This document shows positions 25,042 to 33,322 of a stretch of 64,000 nucleotides of DNA, piece by piece. Source of the DNA: Chitinophaga chungangae. Lineage in GTDB: Bacteria > Bacteroidota > Bacteroidia > Chitinophagales > Chitinophagaceae. Where the stretch lies: contig NZ_JAGHKP010000003.1 in assembly GCF_017742215.1 (NCBI RefSeq), forward strand, positions 1,174,308 to 1,238,307, given 5' to 3'. The notes below the pieces were generated by a model. That model ran no database searches. It saw only the letters and a program-made list of their open reading frames with translations, and was not told the DNA's origin. The translations under genes were made by a program, and so were the position numbers. Each line of letters begins with the position of its first letter. The stretch's first letter is position 1.

Positions 25042-25545
25042 TTACAGATAGCTTTTTGAAAGTTGCCGCTGGAAGCTGATCATTTTAAGGGCGGTGAGCG
25101 CGCCTTCTTCCCCTTTGTGGCCGTGAGCGCCGCCCAGGCGGTCTGTAGCCTGTTCGGTGGTGTTCACGGTGAGCACGCCGAAAACGACGGGCACCGGCAG
25201 TTCGAGGTTCAGCTGCAAAATGCCGTCTGTAGCTGCTTTGCAAACGTAATCGAAATGCGGCGTTTCTCCGCGGATGACGCATCCGAAAGCGATGATGGCG
25301 CTGGGCTGGCTGCCCGTGCCTTTGGATTGCTCCCAGATCTGTTTGCAGGCGAACGGCAGTTCGAAAGAGCCGGGCACGATCAGTTTTTTATGATTCACCT
25401 TATATTGGTCCAGCGTGCGCTCGGCGCCCGCCACCAGTTCGTTAACGATAAAATCGTTCCACTCCGTATAAACAATAACAACACTGGCACCCTCCAGTTG
25501 AAGAATGCCAGCGTTGTCAAGTAAGGTCTGATTGTGTATGGACAT
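25042..25545 (-). CDS. ribH: 6,7-dimethyl-8-ribityllumazine synthase
   Basis: 167 residues, the usual length. YTEWNDFIVNELVAGAERTL with VPGSFELPFACK binds the ribityl substrate; GCVIRGETPHFDYVC holds the catalytic histidine; FGVLTVNTTEQATDRLGG is the phosphate-binding segment. The enzyme joins 5-amino-6-ribitylaminouracil with 3,4-dihydroxybutanone phosphate in the penultimate step of riboflavin synthesis, usually in a hollow icosahedral or pentameric assembly. The gene begins 8 bp after the TPR gene and is the third gene of a pdhA-TPR-ribH operon. No FMN riboswitch is evident. Confidence 0.96.
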   Translation of the reverse strand: MSIHNQTLLDNAGILQLEGASVVIVYTEWNDFIVNELVAGAERTLDQYKVNHKKLIVPGSFELPFACKQIWEQSKGTGSQPSAIIAFGCVIRGETPHFDYVCKAATDGILQLNLELPVPVVFGVLTVNTTEQATDRLGGAHGHKGEEGALTALKMISFQRQLSKSYL

Positions 25546-25553
25546 TTCCTGAA

Positions 25554-26252
25554 TTATTTCACCACTCCGAGCCTTGCCAGGTATTTATCCATCTGGCCGC
25601 CTTCTGCAGACTGCGGATATTTCTGTTTGATCTGTTCGTAGATGGCGATCGCATCCTGCATTTTGTTGCTTTTTTCAAGCGCGAGGCCGGCGCGGAAGAG
25701 GTACATCGGGCTGAGCAGCTCGTTGTCGTCCGCACTTGCTTTTTTGTAGTAGGAAACCGCTTCGTCCGCTTTATTCAGCTCCATGTAAGCATCGCCGATC
25801 AGGCCGTCTGCCATGGATTTCACGACCAGGTCGTCTGAAGAAAAGCTTTTCAGCAGGTCGATGCCTTTCTGGTATTCGCCCATTTTCACGTAACAAACGC
25901 CTGCGCTGTATTTGGCGAGGTTGCCGGCTTTGGTGCCGCCGTATTTGTCGATCACCTGGAGAAAACCGTAGTTGTTGCCGTCGCCGTTAAGCGCGAGCCT
26001 GAAAGAATCCACCGCGAAGTTGTTCTGCGCCCAGAAAATGGATTCCTGCGCTTTCTTTTCGTTGGGGGCTTTCACAAAACGGTTGTAGCCGAAATAACCG
26101 CCGACGATCACCACTACCGCCAGCACGGCGATGTTGATTACGTTTTTGTTCTTCGTATAAAAATCCTGCGCGCGGTCTGCCGTGGCCTGGAGGTCGAAAT
26201 CCTGGTTTTTGGCAGCTGCTGCCTGTTTGGTGTTTGGTTTGTTGTCTGCCAT
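25554..26252 (-). CDS. Membrane-anchored tetratricopeptide-repeat protein (YfgM-like)
   Basis: 232 residues. A short cytoplasmic N-terminus, one helix at about 38-56 (NVINIAVLAVVVIVGGYFGY), then an external domain with TPR units (GTKAGNLAKYSAGVCYVKMGEYQKGIDLLKSF, MADGLIGDAYMELNKADEAVSYYKKAS, YLFRAGLALEKSNKMQDAIAIYEQI). The plan is that of YfgM, a periplasmic chaperone-linked protein in E. coli, but here it sits between pdhA and ribH, an order I recall in other Bacteroidota. It starts 36 bp after the pdhA stop. The role is unknown. Confidence 0.85.
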   Translation of the reverse strand: MADNKPNTKQAAAAKNQDFDLQATADRAQDFYTKNKNVINIAVLAVVVIVGGYFGYNRFVKAPNEKKAQESIFWAQNNFAVDSFRLALNGDGNNYGFLQVIDKYGGTKAGNLAKYSAGVCYVKMGEYQKGIDLLKSFSSDDLVVKSMADGLIGDAYMELNKADEAVSYYKKASADDNELLSPMYLFRAGLALEKSNKMQDAIAIYEQIKQKYPQSAEGGQMDKYLARLGVVK

Positions 26253-26288
26253 TGTTGTTGTTAAATATTTGATAGGTGGACAGGGGAA

Positions 26289-27281
26289 TTAATCAACGAT
26301 AAAAGGATAATCCTGCTGGATGTAAACATCTTTCAGCAGTTCGTCGTCAGACGGCCAGGGGCTTTCTTCGGCGAATTTCACGGATTCTTCCACTTCGTTT
26401 TTCACTCTTTCGTTGATCGCTTCCAGTTCTGCGTCGTTGATCCACTTGTTTTTCTGCAGGGTGTTGAGCACCAGCGTCAGCGGATCTCTTTCTTTATATT
26501 CTTCCACCTCTTCTTTTGTGCGGTATTTGGCCGGGTCGCTCATGGAGTGGCCGCGGTAGCGGTATGTTTTGATCTCGAGCAGGGTCGGGCCGCCGTTTTC
26601 GCGCGCTCGGTTGATCGCTCTTTCGATGCCTTCGTGAACGGCTTCGCAGCTCATGCCGTCGATGGAATCGGCGGGCATTTCGTAAGCGTCTGCCAGTTTG
26701 TAGATGTCGAGCACGTTGGAAGTACGTTCAACGGAAGTGCCCATGGCGTAGTGGTTGTTCTCGCAGATGAATACCACGGGAAGTTTCCACAGCATGGCCA
26801 TGTTGAAGGTTTCGTGCAGCATGCCCTGGCGTGCGGCGCCGTCGCCGAAGAAACACAATACGGCGTTCTGCGTGCCGAGGTATTGCTCGGCAAACGCGAG
26901 GCCCGCGCCGGTGCCGATCTGTGCGCCCACGATACCGTGACCGCCGAAGAAACCGTGCTCTTTGGAGAAAAAGTGCATGGAGCCGCCTTTGCCTTTGGAA
27001 CAGCCGGTAGCTTTACCATACAGTTCGGCCATACATTCTTTCGCGGAAATGCCTTTCGCGATCGCCAGCGCGTGGTCGCGGTAAGCCGTGATGAATTTAT
27101 CGCCCGGTTTGGTGGCCGTCATCGCTGCAGCCGCAATCGCTTCCTGACCAATATATAAATGGCAAAAGCCACGTATTTTTTGCATACCGTAGAGTTGCCC
27201 CGCTTTTTCTTCAAAACGGCGCAGTAACAGCATCAATTCGTACCAGTACAGATAAGTCTCTTTGGTGAATTTCGTTTTCAC
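26289..27281 (-). CDS. pdhA: Pyruvate dehydrogenase E1 component, alpha subunit
   Basis: 330 residues from GTG 27281 (VKTKFTKETYLYWYELM). The frame is open further upstream to 27407, but a promoter box at 27318-27325 lies inside that extension, so translation cannot begin there; a second GTG at 27299 is also possible. Family motifs: RGFCHLYIGQEAIAAAA, the thiamine diphosphate-binding region around FGDGAARQGMLHETFNMA, and the phosphorylation-loop-like YRYRGHSMSDPAKYRTKEEV. With the beta subunit (not in the window) it decarboxylates pyruvate and passes the acetyl group to E2. First gene of an operon with a TPR gene and ribH. Confidence 0.95.
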   Translation of the reverse strand: MKTKFTKETYLYWYELMLLLRRFEEKAGQLYGMQKIRGFCHLYIGQEAIAAAAMTATKPGDKFITAYRDHALAIAKGISAKECMAELYGKATGCSKGKGGSMHFFSKEHGFFGGHGIVGAQIGTGAGLAFAEQYLGTQNAVLCFFGDGAARQGMLHETFNMAMLWKLPVVFICENNHYAMGTSVERTSNVLDIYKLADAYEMPADSIDGMSCEAVHEGIERAINRARENGGPTLLEIKTYRYRGHSMSDPAKYRTKEEVEEYKERDPLTLVLNTLQKNKWINDAELEAINERVKNEVEESVKFAEESPWPSDDELLKDVYIQQDYPFIVD

Positions 27282-27317
27282 GTCTGTTAAAGTTTGCACT
27301 ATTTCTAAATTTGTTCG

Positions 27318-27325
27318 CAAATATA
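27318..27325 (-). promoter_or_regulatory. Promoter of the pdhA operon
   Basis: On the minus strand a TTG is followed after exactly 19 bp by TATATTTG, an almost ideal Bacteroidota promoter. It places transcription start near 27311 and fixes the pdhA start downstream of it. Confidence 0.7.
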
Positions 27326-27451
27326 ACAGGAAAATCTGCAAATTCAAGCAATTTTGCAGAAGGAAGCGCAAACCCGCTTCGGGAGATGCAAGAGATTGCT
27401 CCTCCATTCATTAAAAATATTACTTCATTATATTAATTATATATCGCAGGA

Positions 27452-28540
27452 TTGCTTTCCGTTTCCAAAATATCACTCACCCAGTTCAAGAATTACGCAC
27501 ACCGCAGCTTCCGGTTTACCTCCCGGATCGTTGGCATTACCGGCCGCAACGGCTCCGGTAAAACCAACCTGCTCGACGCCATCTATTACCTCTGTTTTAC
27601 CAAAAGTTATTTCAGCACCGCCGAAAACCAGAACGTACAGTATACCATGAACGGGTTCAGGCTGGAAGCCAGCCTGCAAAGGCACCTCAAAGAGGAAAAG
27701 ATCGTGTGCACCGTGAAAGACGGTAAAAAAGAGATCGCGCTCAACGACGAGCCCTACGATAAATTCTCCCGCCACATCGGCCAGTTCCCCGCCGTAATGA
27801 TCGCGCCGGACGATGCGGAGATCATTCTCGGCGGCAGCGAGGACCGCCGCAAATGGCTGGACGCGCTGCTTTCCCAGCTCCTCCCCGGCTATCTCGACCA
27901 TCTTATCGCCTACCATAAAGTGTTGCAGCAGCGCAACAGCCTGCTCAAGGCCATGCCAACGATGAGCCATTCGCCCGACCCGCTGCTGGACGTATTTGAT
28001 GAACAAATGGTACAACATGGGGCGCCGGTGTTCGAAGCCAGGAAACAATTCCTGGAAACGTTCATCGGCAAGGTGCAGGACCGGTACGATTATCTCGCTG
28101 GCAAACACGAGACCGTGGCCTTCCGATACCAGAGCCAGTTGCTGGAACAACCGCTGGCCGCGCTGCTGGCGGCCAACCGCCTGCGCGACAAACAAATGCA
28201 GCGCACCACACAGGGCATTCACCGGGACGATCTGCTGTTCCTGCTGGACGAACATCCCATGAAAACGAGCGCCTCGCAGGGCCAGCGCAAGAGCTTCCTG
28301 TTCGCGCTTAAACTGGCACAATACGAGGCGATCCGCGCGCATAAACAGTTCCCCCCCATCCTGCTGCTCGACGATGTGTTTGAAAAGCTGGACCAGGAAA
28401 GGGTTTCGCGGCTTATAACACTCGTGCAGGGGCCGGATTACGGCCAGGTTTTTATTACAGACACACACGAAGACAGGCTCCGGGCGGCGTTTGCAGACAA
28501 TCCCGGCGTGATCCAGCTGATATCCATGCAGGAAGAATAA
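27452..28540 (+). CDS. recF: DNA replication and repair protein RecF
   Basis: 362 residues, normal length. The start is TTG 27452 (LSVSKISLTQFKNY), preceded by GCAGGA; no ATG lies near the conserved N-terminus. Walker A is G31RNGSGKT38, RNGSGKTNLLDAIYYLCF is typical, the signature motif is ASQGQRKSFLFALKLAQYE, and Walker B is ILLLDDVFEKLDQER. RecF is an SMC-like ATPase that loads RecA at single-strand gaps with RecO and RecR. The gene is divergent from pdhA (about 170 bp) and convergent with a tiny DUF1328 gene 6 bp beyond its stop. Confidence 0.96.
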   Translation: MLSVSKISLTQFKNYAHRSFRFTSRIVGITGRNGSGKTNLLDAIYYLCFTKSYFSTAENQNVQYTMNGFRLEASLQRHLKEEKIVCTVKDGKKEIALNDEPYDKFSRHIGQFPAVMIAPDDAEIILGGSEDRRKWLDALLSQLLPGYLDHLIAYHKVLQQRNSLLKAMPTMSHSPDPLLDVFDEQMVQHGAPVFEARKQFLETFIGKVQDRYDYLAGKHETVAFRYQSQLLEQPLAALLAANRLRDKQMQRTTQGIHRDDLLFLLDEHPMKTSASQGQRKSFLFALKLAQYEAIRAHKQFPPILLLDDVFEKLDQERVSRLITLVQGPDYGQVFITDTHEDRLRAAFADNPGVIQLISMQEE

Positions 28541-28546
28541 ACCCGC

Positions 28547-28708
28547 CTATTTCCGCATCAGCCCCGCTATCAGGGAAATGAGGAACAGCACTATGAAGAT
28601 GAAAAAGAGGATCTTGGCGATGGAAACCGCGCCCGCGGCGATCCCGCCAAACCCGAAAATGGCCGCCACGATGGCGATGATGAGGAAAATTACAGCCCAG
28701 CGTAACAT
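28547..28708 (-). CDS. DUF1328 small membrane protein
   Basis: 53 residues: [20 protein letters not shown], then [20 protein letters not shown] and [13 protein letters not shown]. This is the complete DUF1328 (YtjA-like) pattern: two short membrane helices linked by a glycine-rich turn. Such proteins are small inner-membrane proteins, often raised under stress, of unknown function. The ATG is at 28706-28708 and the TAG at 28547-28549. It is convergent with recF and divergent from the MFS gene; a perfect 20-bp inverted repeat lies about 20 bp upstream of its start. Confidence 0.88.
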   Translation of the reverse strand: MLRWAVIFLIIAIVAAIFGFGGIAAGAVSIAKILFFIFIVLFLISLIAGLMRK

Positions 28709-28728
28709 AATCAATGGTTTTAAGGTTA

Positions 28729-28748
28729 AACAATATCGCTATATTGTT
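28729..28748. promoter_or_regulatory. Perfect 20-bp inverted repeat between the DUF1328 and MFS genes
   Basis: AACAATAT-CGCT-ATATTGTT, 8-bp arms without mismatch. The symmetry and length fit a TetR- or MarR-type operator that could control both divergent genes; no regulator gene adjoins. Confidence 0.45.
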
Positions 28749-28816
28749 CCTTTTGCAATTATCATTCCACGAATGCAGTTGGACATTTAGCGCCCGTTCG
28801 CCGTCCTGAATACGGC

Positions 28817-28824
28817 TACTTTTG
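28817..28824 (+). promoter_or_regulatory. -7 box of the MFS transporter promoter
   Basis: TACTTTTG fits TAnnTTTG, 14 bp before ATG 28839, giving a leader of only a few bases. Confidence 0.5.
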
Positions 28825-28838
28825 CGCAAATTCTTTTT

Positions 28839-30119
28839 ATGATACGCAGGCAAACGGGGCCATTGACTTTTATCTTCTTCACTTTACTCATCGATTTTAT
28901 CGGCTTCGGCATTATCAGCCCGGTAATACCCAAACTGATCGAACAACTGATCGGCGGGAACGTGAGCGACGCATCGCAATACGGCGGCTGGCTCACATTT
29001 GCCTATGCGTTCATCCAGTTTTTCTTCGCTCCCGTTCTCGGCGGGCTCAGCGATAAATACGGCCGCAGGCCCGTCCTGCTCGTGTCTATGTTCGGCATGG
29101 GTGTCGATTACCTGTTCCTGGCCTTTGCGCCCTCCATTTTCTGGCTGTTCCTGGGCCGCATTATACTCGGCGTCACCGGCGCGAGCATGACGGCCGCATC
29201 GGCCTATATCGCCGATATCAGCACGCCCGAAAAACGCGCCCAGAATTTCGGGCTGGTCGGGATGGCGCTGGGTCTCGGGTTTATTCTCGGCCCCACCATC
29301 GGCGGCATTGTGGCGGGCGAATGGGGCGTGCGCGCGCCTTTCCTGCTGGCGGCCTGTCTTTCGCTGATCAACTGGCTCTACGGTTATTTTATCCTCCCGG
29401 AATCCCTTAAAAAGGAAAACCGCAGGGCCTTCGAATGGAAACGGGCCAACCCTGTCGGCGCGCTTGTGCAGATCCGGAAATACAAAAAGGTGTATTCCCT
29501 CCTGGGCGCCATTGCGCTCGTTTTCACGGCAGCCCATTCCATCCAGAGCAACTGGACGTATTTCACGATGTACAAATTCAGCTGGACCGAAAAGATGGTG
29601 GGGTATTCCCTCTCCTTTACGGGCCTGATGCTGGCCATTGTGCAGGGAGGACTGATCAGGGCAGTATTGCCGAAGCTGGGGTATCACCGCGCGGTGTATA
29701 TCGGGCTGCTGATCTATGGGGTGAGCTTTATTTTGTTCGGCATGGCGACCGAAGGCTGGATGATGTTTGCCATATTGGCCATTTACGCCATGGGCGGCAT
29801 TTTCGGCCCCAGCCTGCAGGGCGTGATCAGCAACCAGGTGCCGCCGAACGAACAGGGAGAATTACAGGGCGCCTTAACCAGCCTGATCAGTCTTACCAAT
29901 ATCATCGGCCCGCTGCTGATGACGGGGCTTTTCCATTATTTCACGCAGGAAGAGCGGCCGTTCCATTTCCCGGCGGCGCCGTTTTTCATGAGCGCGCTGC
30001 TTACACTTACCGCGGCGGTGCTGGCCATCCGCAGTTTCCGGCGGTCATTGCCGGAGAAAAGCAAAAGCATGGTCCCAGCCACCGTTCCTGAAGCCGTAGG
30101 CGAACCACAGCACGTATAA
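28839..30119 (+). CDS. Major facilitator superfamily exporter (TetA-like, TCR/Tet group)
   Basis: 426 residues with twelve hydrophobic segments. Motif D1 LIDFIGFGIISPVIPKLIE in helix 1 and motif A G68GLSDKYGRR77 between helices 2 and 3 are those of the tetracycline-exporter group; GRIILGVTGASMTAASAYIADIS and GLGFILGPTIGG follow. It is a proton-coupled drug or metabolite exporter; the substrate cannot be read from the sequence. Its last 25 codons overlap, in antiparallel orientation, the 3' end of the NADP-binding gene at 30045. A possible operator lies upstream at 28729. Confidence 0.92.
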   Translation: MIRRQTGPLTFIFFTLLIDFIGFGIISPVIPKLIEQLIGGNVSDASQYGGWLTFAYAFIQFFFAPVLGGLSDKYGRRPVLLVSMFGMGVDYLFLAFAPSIFWLFLGRIILGVTGASMTAASAYIADISTPEKRAQNFGLVGMALGLGFILGPTIGGIVAGEWGVRAPFLLAACLSLINWLYGYFILPESLKKENRRAFEWKRANPVGALVQIRKYKKVYSLLGAIALVFTAAHSIQSNWTYFTMYKFSWTEKMVGYSLSFTGLMLAIVQGGLIRAVLPKLGYHRAVYIGLLIYGVSFILFGMATEGWMMFAILAIYAMGGIFGPSLQGVISNQVPPNEQGELQGALTSLISLTNIIGPLLMTGLFHYFTQEERPFHFPAAPFFMSALLTLTAAVLAIRSFRRSLPEKSKSMVPATVPEAVGEPQHV

Positions 30120-30701
30120 CGATTCCAGGTGACGGCTCATTTCGATGCCGCCGATATCGATCACGTCTTTCCAGCCAAGCTGGCTGAGCAGGTCTGACAC
30201 GGCCAGCTTGGCCAGCCGGTCGTTTCCGGCGATGAACATTACGGGAGTGCCCTGCGAAAGAGAAGGTTTTACCATCAGCCGGCTGCCGTGGCTGTTGAGG
30301 GCTTTTACCACCATCGTATCCTGCAGCCATGCCTGCACCTGTTCGCCTCCCGAAGCATTGTGCCCGCCGGGCGCGAGGTTGAGCCTGCCTGTTTTGTCGG
30401 GGCCTCTGCCATCTAGGGGATTGGTAACGTCTATGAGCACCTTTTTTTTAAAGTTCCAGATGCCGGACATTTCAACGGCTTCCTTGGTGCCCTGCCAGTG
30501 CGTGCAGAGGAAGATGACCTCGCCGAATGCGGCCGCCTCGGAGTAAGATCCCGCGGCGATCCCGCTGTGCTCTTTGCGCCATTGCTCCAGCGAAGGTTTG
30601 CCGGTATGGCGGGTGCCTATCATAACGGCATGCCCCAGGCTGCCGAAGCCCGCGGCAAGCGCCAGCCCGGTTTCGCCTGATCCAAGGATAGCAATCTTCA
30701 T
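30045..30701 (-). CDS. NADPH-dependent F420 reductase-like Rossmann-fold protein
   Basis: 218 residues. The N-terminus MKIAILGSGETGLALAAGF is a dinucleotide fold with GxGxxG; MIGTRHTGKPSLEQW has the arginine expected for NADPH; then FLCTHWQGTKEAVEMSGIW, LIDVTNPLDGR and VVKALNSHGS correspond to the F420:NADP reductase-like (NPDAP) family. Members in organisms without F420 act on unknown substrates. Its 3' end overlaps the MFS gene by 75 bp. A perfect inverted repeat covers its start codon (30699-30720). Confidence 0.8.
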   Translation of the reverse strand: MKIAILGSGETGLALAAGFGSLGHAVMIGTRHTGKPSLEQWRKEHSGIAAGSYSEAAAFGEVIFLCTHWQGTKEAVEMSGIWNFKKKVLIDVTNPLDGRGPDKTGRLNLAPGGHNASGGEQVQAWLQDTMVVKALNSHGSRLMVKPSLSQGTPVMFIAGNDRLAKLAVSDLLSQLGWKDVIDIGGIEMSRHLESLYVLWFAYGFRNGGWDHAFAFLRQ

Positions 30702-30720
30702 ACTACCAGGATTTAGTATG
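30699..30720 (-). promoter_or_regulatory. Inverted repeat spanning the start codon of the NADP-binding protein gene
   Basis: CATACTA-8 nt-TAGTATG, perfect 7-bp arms, with the ATG of the gene at 30699-30701 inside one arm. It could be a repressor site or a hairpin hiding the start codon. Confidence 0.35.
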
Positions 30721-30745
30721 GTAAGTTACACAAAAGCCCCGGCAT

Positions 30746-31483
30746 TTACTGCAGGTACGAAAGGAAGCGCTGCATGCCCTGCCGTTTGGCGGGGGTTAAA
30801 CGGTAGCTGATATTTTGTGTATAATAGGCCGTAAGGTCGTAATCCGGGCTATTGTTCTCCGCCACCACCGTCGGCAGGCTGTTCAGCCCGATGCTGTTGG
30901 CGTCGTTGAACAACTGGATGAATTCCACCGGCAGCGGTTTGTTGCTGATCCATGCGGCGAATACGAACGGCAGGCTGGTAAAACGCATCCAGGCTTCTGC
31001 CAGGTCGTAGATGAACGGTGAAATACGACGCTGATGCAACGCCCTGTCGCCGATCACCAGTCCCGCATCGGTGCCTTTGATAAGATGTTCGTACCCTCCT
31101 TCGGTTTCCACCAGCTCCACGTCCAGCTTCCAGTATTCGCGCACCAGCACTTTCAGCAGCGCTACGGAGGTGCGGCTCTGGTAATCGAGGTAAATACGTT
31201 TGATCTCCTGCATGGGCACTTCGCTGAAAAGGCACACCGATGCCACCGGCCCTTCTGCCCCGATGCAGAAATCCGCGATAATGTGGTATTCTTTTAATTT
31301 GGGAATGATGGCTACCGGCACCAGCGCCACGTCTACCTCCCCGTCTATCAGCTGCCGCGCGATCTTCGCGGGGTAATCCATCGTCAATTCCATGGACCGG
31401 AGCACCTTATGACCCTCAAATCCGTACAACAAAGGCTTCGTATTCAGATAACTGACTGCCGCTACTTTTACTTTCCGTTCCAA
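30746..31483 (-). CDS. mqnA: Chorismate dehydratase of the futalosine menaquinone pathway
   Basis: 245 residues. VAAVSYLNTKPLLYGFE and DYPAKIARQLIDGEVDVALVPVA are hallmarks of MqnA, a periplasmic-binding-protein-like fold acting in the cytoplasm; later GTDAGLVIGDRAL and FTSLPFVFAAWISNKPLP. It converts chorismate to 3-enolpyruvylbenzoate, the first step of futalosine-dependent menaquinone synthesis. The other mqn genes are not in the window. It is divergent from purB with 59 bp between starts. Confidence 0.93.
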   Translation of the reverse strand: MERKVKVAAVSYLNTKPLLYGFEGHKVLRSMELTMDYPAKIARQLIDGEVDVALVPVAIIPKLKEYHIIADFCIGAEGPVASVCLFSEVPMQEIKRIYLDYQSRTSVALLKVLVREYWKLDVELVETEGGYEHLIKGTDAGLVIGDRALHQRRISPFIYDLAEAWMRFTSLPFVFAAWISNKPLPVEFIQLFNDANSIGLNSLPTVVAENNSPDYDLTAYYTQNISYRLTPAKRQGMQRFLSYLQ

Positions 31484-31489
31484 TTTCTG

Positions 31490-31497
31490 TAATTTTG
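31490..31497 (+). promoter_or_regulatory. -7 box of the purB promoter
   Basis: TAATTTTG fits TAnnTTTG; a TTTTAC lies 18 bp upstream, where a -33 element is expected, inside the 5' part of mqnA. The ATG of purB is 45 bp downstream. Confidence 0.5.
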
Positions 31498-31542
31498 AGC
31501 CTGCTAAAATACAGGAATTTTATTTGACAGGATAATCAATAC

Positions 31543-32883
31543 ATGATGCAATTACAAGCTTTAACTGCTATTTCCCCGGTAGACGGGCGTTACAGGGGTC
31601 AACTCGAAGAACTGGCTCCCTATTTTTCCGAGTTCGCGTTGATTCGTTACCGTGTACAGGTGGAGGTGGAATACTTCATTGCCCTGTCTGAACAGAAACT
31701 GTTCTCCCTTCCAAAGGCCAAAGTTCCGGCCCTGCGCAAGATCTACCAGGAATTTTCCGTGGAGAACGCCCAGCTGGTGAAGGACACTGAAAAAGTAACC
31801 AATCACGACGTGAAGGCCGTGGAATATTTCCTTAAGAACGAGCTGAAAACCATCGGGCTGGAAGACAAACTCGAATGGGTGCACTTCGGCCTCACTTCGC
31901 AGGACGTGAACAATACCGCCACGCCCCTGCTTTGGAAAGAAGCCGTGGAGCACGTGTATCTCCCTGCCATCGCCAATCTCATCCTTCACCTGAAAAAACT
32001 CGCCAAAGACTGGAAAAACGTGCCGATGCTGGCCCGCACCCACGGTCAGCCCGCTTCCCCCACCCGCCTCGGTAAAGAGATCCAGGTGTTCGTGGAAAGG
32101 CTGGAAGGACAGGTGAAGCTGCTCTCCGACATTCCTTTCGCGGCCAAGTTCGGCGGCGCTACCGGTAATTTCAACGCGCATCATGTGGCTTTTCCTTCCG
32201 TTAACTGGGAAAAATTCGGCAACAAGTTCGTGAACAACGTGCTGGGCCTGCAACGCATGCAGTTCACCACGCAGATCGAGCATTACGACAACATCGCCGC
32301 GCAGTTCGACACGCTTAAAAGGGTGAACAACATCCTGGTGGATTTTGCGCGCGACGTATGGACGTACATTTCCATGGATTATTTCAAACAGAAGATCAAG
32401 AAAAACGAAGTAGGCTCCTCCGCGATGCCGCATAAAGTGAACCCGATCGATTTCGAGAACGCCGAAGGCAACCTCGGCCTGGCCAACGCCATCTTCGAGC
32501 ACCTCAGCGCCAAACTGCCCATCAGCCGCCTCCAGCGCGACCTGACGGATTCCACCGTGCTGCGCAACGTGGGCGTGCCTTTCGCGCATACGCTGCTCGC
32601 CTTCAAAAGCCTCGACAAAGGTTTGAACAAACTCATCCTCAACGCCGGCAAACTGCACGACGATCTCGAGCACAACTGGGCCGTGGTGGCGGAAGCCATT
32701 CAAACGGTACTGCGCCGCGAGAACTACCCGCAGCCTTACGAAGCGCTGAAAGAACTGACCCGCGGCGGCGAACAGATCACGCAGAAAACCATGCACAAAT
32801 TCATCGACGGGCTGAAGATCAGCGCCGCGCTGAAAAAGGAACTGAAAGCCATTACGCCGCATAACTACACCGGTATCCACTAA
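31543..32883 (+). CDS. purB: Adenylosuccinate lyase
   Basis: 446 residues. The start is ATG 31543 or the next codon 31546 (MQLQALTAISPVDGRYRGQL, typical of the long PurB type also found in E. coli). The fumarase/aspartase superfamily signature GSSAMPHKVNPIDFENAEGN begins near residue 291, and ARTHGQPASPT carries a catalytic histidine. It cleaves adenylosuccinate and SAICAR, two steps of purine synthesis, releasing fumarate. Its stop overlaps the start of the DCC-family gene by one base (TAATG). Confidence 0.97.
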   Translation: MMQLQALTAISPVDGRYRGQLEELAPYFSEFALIRYRVQVEVEYFIALSEQKLFSLPKAKVPALRKIYQEFSVENAQLVKDTEKVTNHDVKAVEYFLKNELKTIGLEDKLEWVHFGLTSQDVNNTATPLLWKEAVEHVYLPAIANLILHLKKLAKDWKNVPMLARTHGQPASPTRLGKEIQVFVERLEGQVKLLSDIPFAAKFGGATGNFNAHHVAFPSVNWEKFGNKFVNNVLGLQRMQFTTQIEHYDNIAAQFDTLKRVNNILVDFARDVWTYISMDYFKQKIKKNEVGSSAMPHKVNPIDFENAEGNLGLANAIFEHLSAKLPISRLQRDLTDSTVLRNVGVPFAHTLLAFKSLDKGLNKLILNAGKLHDDLEHNWAVVAEAIQTVLRRENYPQPYEALKELTRGGEQITQKTMHKFIDGLKISAALKKELKAITPHNYTGIH

Positions 32884-33278
32884 TGGAGCACGCGGTCATA
32901 TTGTTCGACGGCGTGTGCAACTTCTGCAATGCGAGCGTGAACTTCCTGATCCGCCGCGACGGGCGCGATCATTTCCGTTTCGCGCCGCTGCAGTCCGCCA
33001 CGGGGCGGGCTTTGCAGGAACAATACCATTTCGACCCTGCGGCGCTCAACACGTTCATCCTCGTCGAAAACGGGAAAACGTTCAGCAAAAGCACCGCTGC
33101 GCTGAAAGTGGCGCGGAGGCTGGGTTTCCCGCTGAATATGACCTACGCGTTCATCATCGTGCCCCGCTTCCTCCGCGATGCGGCGTACAACCTGGTGGCG
33201 AAGAACCGTTATAAATGGTTCGGGAAAAAAGAAAGCTGTATGGTGCCGGACGAACGTACCCGGCGGAAGTTTTTATAA
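32883..33278 (+). CDS. DUF393 / thiol-disulfide oxidoreductase DCC family protein
   Basis: 131 residues. The N-terminal FDGVCNFCNASVNFLIRRD gives the family motif DxVCxxC with C12 and C15; then FRFAPLQSATGRALQEQY and TFILVENGKTFSKSTAALKVARRLGFP follow the DCC pattern. The predicted fold is thioredoxin-like, so thiol-disulfide exchange is likely; the partner is unknown. It overlaps the purB stop by one base and is probably translated by coupling. A terminator follows. Confidence 0.9.
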   Translation: MEHAVILFDGVCNFCNASVNFLIRRDGRDHFRFAPLQSATGRALQEQYHFDPAALNTFILVENGKTFSKSTAALKVARRLGFPLNMTYAFIIVPRFLRDAAYNLVAKNRYKWFGKKESCMVPDERTRRKFL

Positions 33279-33279
33279 A

Positions 33280-33316
33280 ACACGAAGGGCTGGCAAATTC
33301 GCCGGCCCTTTGTGTT
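33280..33316 (+). terminator. Hairpin terminator after the purB-DCC operon
   Basis: AACACGAAGGGCTGGC / GCCGGCCCTTTGTGTT, a long stem with G-T pairs and a 6-nt loop, immediately after the stop; AAA lies before the stem and TTT within its 3' arm. Confidence 0.7.
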
Positions 33317-33322
33317 TAGCGC

